The notes beneath the pieces are model-generated. The model worked only from the letters and a program-made list of their open reading frames with translations. It made no database searches and was not told the DNA's origin. A stretch of 64,000 nucleotides of DNA. Source: Mycolicibacterium austroafricanum. Its GTDB lineage: Bacteria > Actinomycetota > Actinomycetes > Mycobacteriales > Mycobacteriaceae. Numbering within the stretch: the stretch's first letter is position 1; every line of letters begins with the position of its first letter. A program made the translations under genes and the position numbers. Where the stretch lies: positions 385,166 through 449,165 of the forward strand of contig NZ_HG964455.1 in the NCBI RefSeq assembly GCF_000612725.1, given 5' to 3'. Below, one piece after another: positions 44,008-52,548 of this stretch.

Positions 44008-44904
44008 CTACCTTCGTACGTAGAGACGGAGCGTGACGTACGAGGTGATTCCCGACATCGCCAGTCCGAGGATCAGCATCCACGGCGCGCTGTAGTAGAG
44101 GATGTCGGCGTAGTCGACCTTGGCGATCAGGTTCGCCTGATAGAACTGGTCGAGCGCTTTCTCCAGGAACAACGCCCGCACCAGGATCAGCCCGACAATC
44201 GCGATGACCACACCGATGAGCGCCGCGAGCATCGCCTCCAGCAGGAACGGCAGCTGCGTGTACCAGCGGGTGGCGCCGACCGATCGCATGATGCCGATCT
44301 CGGTGCGTCGGGTGTAGGCGGCGACTTGGACCATGTTGGCGATCAGCAGCACCGCGCCTATCGCCTGCACCAGCGCGACCGCGAACGCGGCATTGCTGAT
44401 GCCGTCCAGCACCGCGAAAAGCCGGTCTATCAGGTCCTTCTGGTTGAGCACGTTGAGCACACCGGGTTGACCACGGACCGCGTCGTCGAACGCCTGGTGC
44501 TGCTCGGGGTCGTTGAGCTTGACCACGAACGACGCCGGGAACGCGTCCCTGCCCGCAACATCCTTGTACTGAGGGAACTTTCGGATCGCGTCGTCGTAGG
44601 CCTCGTCCCGGTTGAGGAACCGCACCGAACGGACGTCGTCGCGCTCCTCGATCGTCTGCCGCAGGGCCTTGCACGGGTCGGCGTCACAGCTCGGATCGTT
44701 GGCCGACACATCGTTGGTGAGGAAGACCTGGCTCTCCACCCTGTCCAGGTAGATGGCGCGCGACTGATCGGCCAGCCGCACGATCAGCATGCCCCCACCG
44801 AACAGACCGATCGAGATCGCGGTGGTCAGAATCATCGCGACCGTCATGGTCACGTTGCGGCGGAGTCCGGTGAGGACCTCGTTGACGAGAAATCCGAAGC
44901 GCAC
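44008..44904 (-). CDS. ftsX: cell division protein FtsX
   Basis: Permease-like partner of FtsE, 298 residues. A first helix (NVTMTVAMILTTAISIGLFG) is followed by the extracytoplasmic domain (about 45-165) with a CDADPCKAL cysteine pair, and then three helices (ALVQAIGAVLLIANMVQVAA, ALIGVVIAIVGLILVRALF, and MLILGLAMSGITSYVTLRLY). FtsEX transmits ATP hydrolysis to peptidoglycan hydrolases of the RipC type in mycobacteria. GTG 44904 directly follows the ftsE TAA (no gap). Homologue of Rv3101c. Confidence 0.95.
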   Translation of the reverse strand: MRFGFLVNEVLTGLRRNVTMTVAMILTTAISIGLFGGGMLIVRLADQSRAIYLDRVESQVFLTNDVSANDPSCDADPCKALRQTIEERDDVRSVRFLNRDEAYDDAIRKFPQYKDVAGRDAFPASFVVKLNDPEQHQAFDDAVRGQPGVLNVLNQKDLIDRLFAVLDGISNAAFAVALVQAIGAVLLIANMVQVAAYTRRTEIGIMRSVGATRWYTQLPFLLEAMLAALIGVVIAIVGLILVRALFLEKALDQFYQANLIAKVDYADILYYSAPWMLILGLAMSGITSYVTLRLYVRR

Positions 44905-45594
44905 TTAGCGATCCATTCCGTAGACGCCGCGCTGTTCGTCACGAATCAGCCGGCCGAGTTCGAGTTCGACGACGCGCTGGCGCATTGAGTCGACGATGTG
45001 GTGGTCGTGGGTGGCCATCACCACCGTTGTGCCCGTGCGGTTGATCCGCTCGAGCAGGTCCATGATGTCCTTGCTGGTCTCCGGGTCCAGGTTGCCGGTG
45101 GGCTCGTCGGCCAGCAGGACCAGTGGCCGGTTCACGAACGCCCGCGCGATCGCGACCCGCTGCTGCTCACCGCCCGACAGTTCTGCGGGCAGCCGATTGG
45201 CCTTGCCGGACAGGCCGACCATCTCCAGCACGTCGGGCACCACCCGGTTGATGGTGTCGGCACGCTTGCCGATCACCTCGAGCGCGAACGCGACGTTCTC
45301 GAAGACTGTTTTCTGCTGCAGCAGCCGAAAGTCCTGGAACACACAGCCGATGACCTGCCGCAGTGCCGGGATGTGACGTCCGGACAGCTTGTTCACATGG
45401 AATTTGGAAACACGGATGTCACCCGAAGACGGATGTTCCTCGGCCAGCAGCAGCCGCATGAACGTGGATTTGCCGGAGCCCGACGGACCGATGAGGAAGA
45501 CGAACTCACCCTTCTCGATCTTCAGCGACACGTTGTCGAGCGCCGGGCGCGCCGACGACTTGTACTGCTTGGAGACGCGGTCGAGGGTGATCAT
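44905..45594 (-). CDS. ftsE: cell division ATP-binding protein FtsE
   Basis: ABC ATPase of 229 residues: Walker A GPSGSGKST (about 36-44), Q-loop CVFQDFRLL, signature LSGGEQQRVAIARA (about 140), Walker B PLVLLADEPTGNLD, and H-switch MATHDH. It drives conformational changes in FtsX at the septum. ATG 45594 (MITLDRVSKQYK) is the family start; the reading frame runs further upstream only by chance. It lies 44 bp downstream of the Thr-rich membrane protein gene. Homologue of Rv3102c. Confidence 0.96.
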   Translation of the reverse strand: MITLDRVSKQYKSSARPALDNVSLKIEKGEFVFLIGPSGSGKSTFMRLLLAEEHPSSGDIRVSKFHVNKLSGRHIPALRQVIGCVFQDFRLLQQKTVFENVAFALEVIGKRADTINRVVPDVLEMVGLSGKANRLPAELSGGEQQRVAIARAFVNRPLVLLADEPTGNLDPETSKDIMDLLERINRTGTTVVMATHDHHIVDSMRQRVVELELGRLIRDEQRGVYGMDR

Positions 45595-45638
45595 CACGGC
45601 ACGCCAGTGTAGCGGGACACCGCGGCCCCGCCCCGGCA

Positions 45639-46157
45639 CTAGGGCAGTGGCGGTGGCGCCGTCGGCGTGGGACCGGGCGCGGTGACGGTGGTGGGTGGCA
45701 CCGGTGGCGCCTGGGTGAACGTCTGCGGAGCCAGCGGACCGGGCCCGTCGGGGTCGATGACGGTCGTCGTCGGACCGAAAGGCACCACCGGTCCGACGGG
45801 GCCGGGGGTGGTGCTCGGCGTCGGCTCGGCCGTCGTCGTGTCCGTGGTCGTCTCGGGTGGCGTGGTGGTCGTGGTGGTCGTTGTCGTCGGCGTCGTCGTG
45901 GTGACCTCCGGCTGCCGCGGCGCGACGTTGGTGCGCGGCACCCACGTGTAGTTGGGATCGGGGACGAACCCGGGCGGAACCACCTGCTGGGCCGGATCCG
46001 GCGTCGGAGCGGGCAGCTCGGGCTGGTAGTTCTGGTTGACCCAGAACAGCGCGAGGAAGGCCAGGATGAGCCCTGCCGTGGACACCCGGATTCGGCCGCC
46101 CAACAAGTAGGTGGGCCAGCCGCGGGATTCGCCGTCGCGTCTGCGGATGAACCTCAT
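45639..46157 (-). CDS. membrane protein with Thr/Pro-rich exported tail
   Basis: Protein of 172 residues: a short basic cytosolic start (MRFIRRRDGESRGW), one membrane helix (VSTAGLILAFLALFWVNQNY, about 25-44), then an exported, disordered tail. A Thr-rich core (about 83-110, long runs of Thr) is followed by a Pro/Thr-rich end. The tail is a good candidate for O-mannosylation, an inference from composition. Position and layout match Rv3103c. Its start overlaps the MscS gene stop by 4 bp, so it belongs to the prfB-smpB operon. Function unknown; the neighbourhood suggests an envelope or division role. Confidence 0.85.
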   Translation of the reverse strand: MRFIRRRDGESRGWPTYLLGGRIRVSTAGLILAFLALFWVNQNYQPELPAPTPDPAQQVVPPGFVPDPNYTWVPRTNVAPRQPEVTTTTPTTTTTTTTTPPETTTDTTTAEPTPSTTPGPVGPVVPFGPTTTVIDPDGPGPLAPQTFTQAPPVPPTTVTAPGPTPTAPPPLP

Positions 46158-47131
46158 CGCCTCGACTCCGGACCCTGGGTTTCCTCCTCGGCACCGCCGG
46201 CCGTGGCGGGGTGCACGATCGCGCCGACGGTCGGGGGTGGCGCCTCCCCCGGCGCCACGATGCCCGAGCGTCGCAGCTCCCTGATCACGAGCACCCGCAG
46301 CCGCCGGCCCACCTCGAACTGCTTGCCGGGCAGTGTGCGAGCCACCATCCGCAGGTTCACGGTGTCCAGCTCGATGCTCTCCACGCCCATCAGCTGCGGC
46401 GGGTCGAGCAGCAGATCGTGCAGTTGCGAGTCGTCGATGGCCTTCTGCGCCACATCGTGCAGCACGTCGTTGACGAGGTTGAGGTCCGCCGACGTCGGCA
46501 CCGGGATGTCGATGACCGCGCGGGCCCAGTCCTTGGACAGGTTCACCGTCTTCACGATCTGGCCGTTGGGGATGGTGAACATCTCCCCTTCTGCCGAGCG
46601 CAGTTTCGTGACCCGCAGCGTGACGTCCTCCACGGTGCCCTCGGCCGGCGCGGCGATGCCGGAGACGGTCAGCGCGACGAGGTCACCGAAGCCGTACTGC
46701 TTCTCGGTGATGATGAAGAAACCGGAGAGCAGGTCCTGCACGAGACGCTGCGCGCCGAAACCGAGTGCGGCGCCGATCACCGCGGCAGGTGCGACCAGCG
46801 AGCCGATGGGAATCGCGAGGATGTCGGTGATCTGCACCGCCACCATCACGAACAGCAACGCGACCGACACCCACGAGATCACCGACGCGACGGCCTGGCG
46901 GTGTTTGGCGCTCTCCGAACGCACCAGTTGATCGCTCTCCTGATATTCGGCGTCGATGCGGCGGGTGATGCGCTGCGCCGCCCAGTTGATGAACCGCGCG
47001 GCCAGCAGACCGCCGATCAACAACAGCGCGATGCGCACACCGCGGTCGAGAATCCACACCCCGATGTCGCCCCGCCAGAAGCCGTGCCACCGCGAGGCCA
47101 GGTCGAACGCCAGAAGCGTGTTACTCGTCAT
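46154..47131 (-). CDS. MscS family mechanosensitive channel
   Basis: Small-conductance mechanosensitive channel family protein of 325 residues. There are three hydrophobic segments near the N-terminus (GVRIALLLIGGLLAARFI; ASVISWVSVALLFVMVAVQI; PAAVIGAALGFGAQRLVQDL). The last is the Gly/Ala-rich pore helix, followed by LSGFFIITEKQYGFGDLVAL and the beta domain TLRVTKLRSAEGEMFTIPNG. The C-terminus has a Pro-rich, polar extension. ATG 47131 overlaps the end of prfB by 11 bp; its own stop overlaps the next start by 4 bp. Homologue of Rv3104c. Confidence 0.92.
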   Translation of the reverse strand: MTSNTLLAFDLASRWHGFWRGDIGVWILDRGVRIALLLIGGLLAARFINWAAQRITRRIDAEYQESDQLVRSESAKHRQAVASVISWVSVALLFVMVAVQITDILAIPIGSLVAPAAVIGAALGFGAQRLVQDLLSGFFIITEKQYGFGDLVALTVSGIAAPAEGTVEDVTLRVTKLRSAEGEMFTIPNGQIVKTVNLSKDWARAVIDIPVPTSADLNLVNDVLHDVAQKAIDDSQLHDLLLDPPQLMGVESIELDTVNLRMVARTLPGKQFEVGRRLRVLVIRELRRSGIVAPGEAPPPTVGAIVHPATAGGAEEETQGPESRR

Positions 47132-48227
47132 CTTTTCGGTTGCGCCACCGGATACCGGCCTCCAGGAAGCCGTCGATGTCTCCGTCGAGCACGGCGGACG
47201 GGTTTCCGACCTCGTACTCGGTGCGCAGGTCCTTCACCATCTGGTAGGGATGCAGAACATAGGACCGCATCTGGTTACCCCATGAGCTGCCGCCGTCGCC
47301 TTTGAGGGCGTCCATCTCGGCACGCTCTTCCAACCGCTTGCGTTCCAGCAGTTTCGCCTGGAGCACGCGCATCGCGGACACCTTGTTCTGCAGCTGGGAC
47401 TTCTCGTTCTGACAGGTGACGACGATGCCGGTCGGGATGTGGGTCAACCGGACCGCCGAGTCGGTGGTGTTGACCGACTGTCCGCCGGGCCCGCTGGACC
47501 GGTAGACGTCGACTCGGACGTCGCCCTCGGGGATTTCGATGTGGTCGGTGGTCTCGGTGACGGGCAGCACCTCGACGTCGGCGAACGACGTCTGTCGCCG
47601 ATTCTGGTTGTCGAAGGGGCTGATGCGCACCAGCCGGTGGGTGCCTTGCTCGACGGACAGATTCCCGTACGCGTACGGAGCGTGCACGGCGAACGTCGCG
47701 CTCTTGATGCCGGCCTCCTCGGCGTAGGAGGTGTCGAACACCTCGACCGGGTACTTGTGCTGCTCGGCCCAGCGGATGTACATCCGCATCAGCATCTCGG
47801 CCCAGTCGGCGGCGTCCACGCCGCCCGCCCCTGACCGGATGGTGACCAGCGCCTCCCGCTCGTCGTAATCGCCGGAGAGCAGCGTGCGCACCTCCATGGC
47901 CTCGATGTCCTCGCGCAGCTTGGTCAGCTCGGCGTCGGCCTCGGCCACTTCGTCACTGCCGCCTTCTTCGGCCGCCAGCTCGTAGAGCACCGGTAGATCC
48001 TCGAGCCGGCCACGCAGTTCCTCGATGCGCCGGAGTTCACCCTGCGCGTGGGACAGGTCGCTGGTGACCTTCTGCGCCCGCGCCTGGTCGTCCCACAGCT
48101 GGGGATCGGAGGCGTCCTTTTCGAGCTGCTCGATGCGCCCGCGGAGCCCGTCGACGTCGATGACACGCTCCACGGTGGTCAGCGTGGCGTCGAGGGCGGC
48201 GATGTCGGCTTGGCGGTCGGGATCCAC
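47121..48227 (-). CDS. prfB: peptide chain release factor 2
   Basis: Class I release factor of 368 residues that reads UGA and UAA stop codons. The stop-recognition tripeptide SPF is in RLVRISPFDNQNRR (about 205), and the hydrolysis motif GGQ in SGPGGQSVNTTDSA (about 250). No in-frame stop interrupts the N-terminal part, so the programmed +1 frameshift known from E. coli prfB is not used here. It starts at GTG 48227 and heads the operon prfB-mscS-Rv3103c-like-ftsE-ftsX-smpB. Homologue of Rv3105c. Confidence 0.97.
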   Translation of the reverse strand: MDPDRQADIAALDATLTTVERVIDVDGLRGRIEQLEKDASDPQLWDDQARAQKVTSDLSHAQGELRRIEELRGRLEDLPVLYELAAEEGGSDEVAEADAELTKLREDIEAMEVRTLLSGDYDEREALVTIRSGAGGVDAADWAEMLMRMYIRWAEQHKYPVEVFDTSYAEEAGIKSATFAVHAPYAYGNLSVEQGTHRLVRISPFDNQNRRQTSFADVEVLPVTETTDHIEIPEGDVRVDVYRSSGPGGQSVNTTDSAVRLTHIPTGIVVTCQNEKSQLQNKVSAMRVLQAKLLERKRLEERAEMDALKGDGGSSWGNQMRSYVLHPYQMVKDLRTEYEVGNPSAVLDGDIDGFLEAGIRWRNRKDDE

Positions 48228-48423
48228 GGGAGTTCAGGTTACTCACCCCGTCGAAGTCGCTGGCCGTCGCAGCCTCGGCGGAATCTCCGACCGATTCCGC
48301 ACGACGGTCCCAGAATGCCGTCGACGGCGTTCGTCGCGTTCTAGAGTCGGGTCTGGAACCTCGTCCGGACGCGTCGCGACAGCCCCTTGCGCGTGGCCGG
48401 GCAGCGACAGAAGGCAGCCCTAC

Positions 48424-49803
48424 ATGCCCGTTACGCGGCCGTACTACGTGGCCATCGTCGGCTCTGGACCTTCCGGGTTCTTTGCCGCCGCGTCCCTGCT
48501 GAAGTTCGGCGACTCCCCGGAGAACCGAGATGTGCGCGTCGACATGCTGGAGATGCTGCCGACACCGTGGGGGTTGGTGCGCTCCGGTGTCGCGCCGGAC
48601 CACCCGAAGATCAAGTCGATCAGCGCCCAGTTCGAGAAGACGTCGCTGGACCCGCGGTTCCGGTTCTTCGGCAACGTCGACGTCGGTGAGCACGTGCATC
48701 CTTCCGAACTGGCCGAACGCTACGACGCGGTGATCTATGCGATCGGCGCCCAGGCTGACCGGGAGTTGGGCATTCCCGGAGAGGACCTGCCCGGGAGCCT
48801 CGCGGCGGTGGACTTCGTCGGCTGGTACAACGCCCATCCGTATTTCGAGGGGATGGCACCGGACCTGTCGGGCGGCCGCGCCGTCGTGGTGGGCAACGGC
48901 AACGTCGCGATCGACGTGGCCCGCATCCTGGTCAGCGACCCCGATGTGCTGGCCGAGACCGACATCGCCGACCACGCCCTGCGGTCGCTGCACGCGCGCG
49001 GCGTGGAAGAGGTGATGATCATCGGCAGGCGCGGGCCGCTGCAGGCGCCGTTCACCACGCTGGAGCTGCGGGAACTCGGTGATCTTGAAGCCCTCGGCGA
49101 CGTCGACATCGTGATCGACCCCGCCGATTTCGCCGACATCACCGACGACGATCTCGAGGCGGCGGGTAAGACGGTGCGCAACAACATCAAGGTGCTGCGC
49201 GGCTATGCGGACAAAGCGCCCAAGGGCGCCCGGCGCCGCATCGTGTTCCGGTTCCGGACGTCCCCGATCGAGATCAAGGGCGGCGACAGGGTCCAGTCGA
49301 TCGTGTTGGGCCGCAACGAGTTGACCAAAGGCGCCGACGGGCGGGTGTCGGCCGCGGACACCGGCGAGCGGGAGGAGGTGCCCGCCCAGCTGGTGGTGCG
49401 TGCCGTCGGCTATCGCGGGCTTCCCACGCCCGGCCTGCCGTTCGACGAGCGCGCGGGCACCATCCCGCACACCGACGGCAGGGTGGTGGGCAGCCGCAAC
49501 GAATACGTGGTCGGCTGGATCAAGCGTGGACCCACCGGTGTCATCGGCAGCAACAAGAAGGACTCCGCGGACACGGTGGACACGCTGCTGGCGGATCTGG
49601 CCGCCGCCGAGCTCACCGAGTTCGACGCCGGTCACCTCGAGGACATCGAGCGCTGGCTGCTTGAGCGCCAGCCGAAATTGGTCACCAACGAGCACTGGAA
49701 GCTGATCGACGCGCACGAGCGGTCAGCCGGTGCGGGGTCGGGGCGGCCGCGGGTGAAGCTGTCGAATGTGGCGGAGATGCTCCGGGTGGGCGGGCGCGGC
49801 TGA
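48424..49803 (+). CDS. fprA: NADPH-ferredoxin reductase FprA (adrenodoxin reductase type)
   Basis: FAD/NADPH oxidoreductase of 459 residues that passes electrons from NADPH to ferredoxins serving cytochromes P450 and other oxygenases. The FAD site is VAIVGSGPSGFFAAASLL (about 9-26); the family-specific DMLEMLPTPWGLVRSGVAPDHP is at about 40-60, the NADP loop is VVVGNGNVAIDVARIL, and GWIKRGPTGVIGSNKKDS is near 365. GAAGG is 9 bp upstream of ATG 48424. A -10-like TAGAGT lies at 48342-48347, giving a leader of about 70 nt. It is divergent from prfB as in M. tuberculosis (Rv3106). Confidence 0.96.
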   Translation: MPVTRPYYVAIVGSGPSGFFAAASLLKFGDSPENRDVRVDMLEMLPTPWGLVRSGVAPDHPKIKSISAQFEKTSLDPRFRFFGNVDVGEHVHPSELAERYDAVIYAIGAQADRELGIPGEDLPGSLAAVDFVGWYNAHPYFEGMAPDLSGGRAVVVGNGNVAIDVARILVSDPDVLAETDIADHALRSLHARGVEEVMIIGRRGPLQAPFTTLELRELGDLEALGDVDIVIDPADFADITDDDLEAAGKTVRNNIKVLRGYADKAPKGARRRIVFRFRTSPIEIKGGDRVQSIVLGRNELTKGADGRVSAADTGEREEVPAQLVVRAVGYRGLPTPGLPFDERAGTIPHTDGRVVGSRNEYVVGWIKRGPTGVIGSNKKDSADTVDTLLADLAAAELTEFDAGHLEDIERWLLERQPKLVTNEHWKLIDAHERSAGAGSGRPRVKLSNVAEMLRVGGRG

Positions 49804-49807
49804 CGCC

Positions 49808-50194
49808 TCAGCTGTACGGCGGCGGCTCCGTCGGCGCCGGCGGGGGCGGGGGCGGGGGCGATCCGAACGCCCACTTCTCCGGGTTGCCCGGCGAGTACAT
49901 GACGGGGATCAGCTGACCCATCGTCGGCCAGTCGTCCACGTCGACGGTCATCCGGGTGTAGACGGTGTACTCGTTGACGGTCGGCCCGTTGATCACCCCG
50001 GTGATGGTGACGAACTGCTCGCCGCTGACCCCGTCGGGCCGCGGGCTCACCCCGGTGACCAGCAGCGTGCCTTGCGCCCAGTCGCTGCCGACTCCTCGCC
50101 GTCGCATGAGGAACGGCCGGGCGAGAAGCACGAGCGCGCCGACGAGCAGGAGGATCATTGCGAACTCGAACACAGGCCCATGGTAGGACGACAC
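49808..50194 (-). CDS. small membrane-anchored conserved protein
   Basis: Protein of 128 residues (121 if GTG 50173 is used). There is one N-terminal helix (MILLLVGALVLLARPF), then a soluble beta-rich part with GTLLVTGVSPRP, EQFVTITGVINGPTVNEYTV and YTRMTVDVDDWPTMGQ, and a Pro-rich C-terminus ending PTEPPPYS. I do not recognise a characterised family. The soluble part could face either side. GTG 50194 leaves only 2 bp to the divergent hisN ATG, so the later GTG is more comfortable for a promoter. It converges with fprA. Confidence 0.65.
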   Translation of the reverse strand: MSSYHGPVFEFAMILLLVGALVLLARPFLMRRRGVGSDWAQGTLLVTGVSPRPDGVSGEQFVTITGVINGPTVNEYTVYTRMTVDVDDWPTMGQLIPVMYSPGNPEKWAFGSPPPPPPPAPTEPPPYS

Positions 50195-50196
50195 CT

Positions 50197-50976
50197 ATGA
50201 GCACCCTCGTGGACGACCTGAACCTGGCACTGCGTTTGGCCGACGAGGCGGACGCCTTGACGATGCAGCGATTCGGCGCGGTCGACCTGCGCGTCGAGAC
50301 CAAGCCGGACATGACACCGGCGACGGACGCGGATCTGGATGCGGAGAAGTTGTTGCGGACGCGCCTGGCCGAGTCCCGGCCGCAGGATTCGGTGTTCGGC
50401 GAGGAGTTCGGCGGCACAAAGGAGTTCACCGGTCGGCAATGGGTGGTCGATCCGATCGACGGGACGAAGAATTTCGTGCGCGGCGTGCCGGTGTGGTCGA
50501 CGTTGATCGCGTTGCTGGTCGACGGCGTCCCGGTGGTGGGCGTGATCAGTGCCCCCGCGCTGGGACGCCGGTGGTGGGCCGGCGAGGGGCAGGGCGCGTT
50601 CACTTCGTTCGGCGGTGAGACCCGACGGATCTCGGTGTCCGCGGTCGCCGACATGGAGGCGGCGAGCCTGTCCTTCTCGGACCTGGCCACGGGATGGGAG
50701 GAGAAGCGTCCCCGGTTCGTCGAACTTCTCGACGCCGTCTGGCGGATGCGCGGTTACGGCGATTTCTGGTCGTACTGCCTGGTCGCCGAGGGTGCGGTCG
50801 ACATCGCGGTCGAGCCGGAGGTGAAACTGTGGGACCTCGCGCCGCTGGACATCCTGGTGCGTGAAGCCGGGGGCAGGTTCACGAACCTCGCCGGCGAGTC
50901 GGGCCCGCACGGCGGCAGCGCGGTCGCGACCAACGGGTTGTTGCACGAGGCCGTGCTGTCCGCGCTCGCGGACTGA
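50197..50976 (+). CDS. hisN: histidinol-phosphate phosphatase (inositol monophosphatase family)
   Basis: Enzyme of 259 residues with the Mg-dependent IMPase motifs: GEEFGG (about 68-73), the metal-binding WVVDPIDGTKNFVRG (about 85-99), and VKLWDLAPLDILVREAGG (about 208-225). It is the homologue of Rv3137, which I recall as the mycobacterial HisN carrying out the penultimate dephosphorylation in histidine synthesis. ATG 50197 begins 2 bp from the divergent membrane-protein GTG; an upstream in-frame extension would overlap that gene and is less likely. Confidence 0.85.
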   Translation: MSTLVDDLNLALRLADEADALTMQRFGAVDLRVETKPDMTPATDADLDAEKLLRTRLAESRPQDSVFGEEFGGTKEFTGRQWVVDPIDGTKNFVRGVPVWSTLIALLVDGVPVVGVISAPALGRRWWAGEGQGAFTSFGGETRRISVSAVADMEAASLSFSDLATGWEEKRPRFVELLDAVWRMRGYGDFWSYCLVAEGAVDIAVEPEVKLWDLAPLDILVREAGGRFTNLAGESGPHGGSAVATNGLLHEAVLSALAD

Positions 50977-51063
50977 TGACGCCCCTTCCGATATCCCGGA
51001 AAGTTCGCTGGACCGCGCGCTAAGCTCCCCGCGCGCGGTGTGAGATCGGCAACAGATCCGCCG

Positions 51064-51108
51064 ACCTTACTCAAAAGTCAGTTCCAATACCTTACTCTGG
51101 AGTCAGTT
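51064..51108. promoter_or_regulatory. paired operator-like repeats upstream of fadE24
   Basis: Two 20-bp units, ACCTTACTCAAAAGTCAGTT (51064-51083) and ACCTTACTCTGGAGTCAGTT (51089-51108), agree at 17 of 20 positions and repeat every 25 bp. The core ACTC-N2-GAGT of the second unit is a perfect inverted repeat; the first has one mismatch. They end 42 bp before the fadE24 ATG and look like sites for a dimeric (TetR-type) regulator. Confidence 0.65.
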
Positions 51109-51150
51109 GCGCAATCGCGTATCTCCGATGATCAGACGAGGGCAGCTGCC

Positions 51151-52533
51151 ATGACGAACACCCTGCCGTCCAAGCGAGGCGGCCGCGAGAGCGCCGTCGG
51201 CCTCCAGACGCACAAGCGATCCGTGACCGACATCGGGTTGGCACTGATCACCCCCATCGTGGGCCAGGAGTTCCTCGACAGGTACAACCTGCGCGAGCCG
51301 CTCAACCGCGGCATCCGTTACGGCGTCAAACACGCCTTCTCGGCGGCCGGGGCATCCACCCGGCAGTTCAAGCGCATCCAGGGTCTGGGCAAGCCGGCCA
51401 CCCGATTGGAGGCCCATCGGCCCCAAGGCTCGGACTACTTCGACCTGACGCCCGACGAAGACCAGAAGATGATCGTCGAGACGGTTGAGGAGTTCGCCGA
51501 GGAGATTCTGCGTCCCGCGGCCTACGACGCCGACGACGCCGCCTCCTACCCACCGGATCTGATCGCGAAGGCGGCCGAACTCGGCATCACGGCGATCAAC
51601 GTGCCCGAGGATTTCGACGGCATCGCCGAGCACCGCACCACCGTCACCGGGGCGCTCGTCGCAGAGGCGCTGGCCTACGGCGACATGGGCCTGGCCCTAC
51701 CGATCCTGGCTCCCGGCGGCGTTGCGTCTGCGCTGACGCACTGGGGCAGCGCCGATCAGCAGGCCACCTACCTCAAGGAGTTCTCCGGCGACAACGTCCC
51801 GCAGGCGTGCGTGGCCATCGCCGAACCTCATCCCCTTTTCGACCCGACCGCCTTGAAGACCACCGCGGTCCGCACGCCGAGTGGCTACCGCCTCGACGGC
51901 GTGAAGAGCCTGGTGCCCGCGGCCGCCGACGCCGAGGTGTTCATCATCGCCGCGCAGCTCAACGGCAAGCCGGCATTGTTCATCGTCGAGGCGTCCACCA
52001 AGGGCCTGACGGTGACGCCGGACCCGAGCATGGGAATCCGTGCCGCCGCACTCGGCCGCGTCGAACTCGACAAGGTCACCGTGCCGCTGAGCGCGCGACT
52101 CGGCGAGGAGGACGCCACGGATGCCGATTATTCGGAAGCGATCGCGTTGTCCCGGCTGGGCTGGGCCGCACTGGCGGTCGGCACCTCGCACGCGGTGCTC
52201 GACTACGTCATCCCTTACGTCAAGGAGCGCACCGCGTTCGGCGAGCCGATCGCCCACCGGCAGTCGGTGGCGTTCATGTGCGCCAACATCGCGATCGAGC
52301 TCGACGGCCTGCGCCTGATCACCTGGCGCGGCGCCGCCCGGGCCGATCAGGGGATGTCCTTCGCCCGCGAGGCCGCGCTGGCCAAGAAGCTCGGTAGCGA
52401 CAAGGCGATGCAGATCGGCCTCGACGGCGTCCAGCTGCTCGGCGGCCACGGCTACACCAAGGAACACCCGGTCGAACGCTGGTACCGCGACCTGCGGGCC
52501 CTCGGCGTCGCCGAAGGTGTGGTTGTCCTCTAG
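51151..52533 (+). CDS. fadE24: acyl-CoA dehydrogenase FadE24
   Basis: Flavoprotein of 460 residues for the first oxidation step of a beta-oxidation-like route. It carries an N-terminal extension of about 110 residues before the acyl-CoA dehydrogenase fold (EDQKMIVETVEEFAEEILRP). The FAD-contacting segment QACVAIAEPHPLFDP replaces the usual TEP motif. The C-terminal block KERTAFGEPIAHRQSVAFM and GLDGVQLLGGHGYTKEHPVER is clear. ATG 51151 is preferred over a longer frame that would include the operator repeats. fadE23 follows 15 bp downstream with a Shine-Dalgarno, so the two probably form a heteromeric enzyme. Homologue of Rv3139. Confidence 0.93.
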   Translation: MTNTLPSKRGGRESAVGLQTHKRSVTDIGLALITPIVGQEFLDRYNLREPLNRGIRYGVKHAFSAAGASTRQFKRIQGLGKPATRLEAHRPQGSDYFDLTPDEDQKMIVETVEEFAEEILRPAAYDADDAASYPPDLIAKAAELGITAINVPEDFDGIAEHRTTVTGALVAEALAYGDMGLALPILAPGGVASALTHWGSADQQATYLKEFSGDNVPQACVAIAEPHPLFDPTALKTTAVRTPSGYRLDGVKSLVPAAADAEVFIIAAQLNGKPALFIVEASTKGLTVTPDPSMGIRAAALGRVELDKVTVPLSARLGEEDATDADYSEAIALSRLGWAALAVGTSHAVLDYVIPYVKERTAFGEPIAHRQSVAFMCANIAIELDGLRLITWRGAARADQGMSFAREAALAKKLGSDKAMQIGLDGVQLLGGHGYTKEHPVERWYRDLRALGVAEGVVVL

Positions 52534-52548
52534 GAAGGCTTGAAAATC

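Noticed and set aside
43508..44674. 388-codon version of smpB
   Set aside because: The extra N-terminus is ftsX read out of frame. GTG 44005 gives the normal SmpB length of 165 residues.
47121..48227. Programmed frameshift in prfB
   Set aside because: The reading frame is continuous from GTG 48227; no internal stop or shift signal is present near codon 25.
51040..51150. Extended N-terminus of fadE24
   Set aside because: It would translate the two operator-like repeats. ATG 51151 fits the known protein start.
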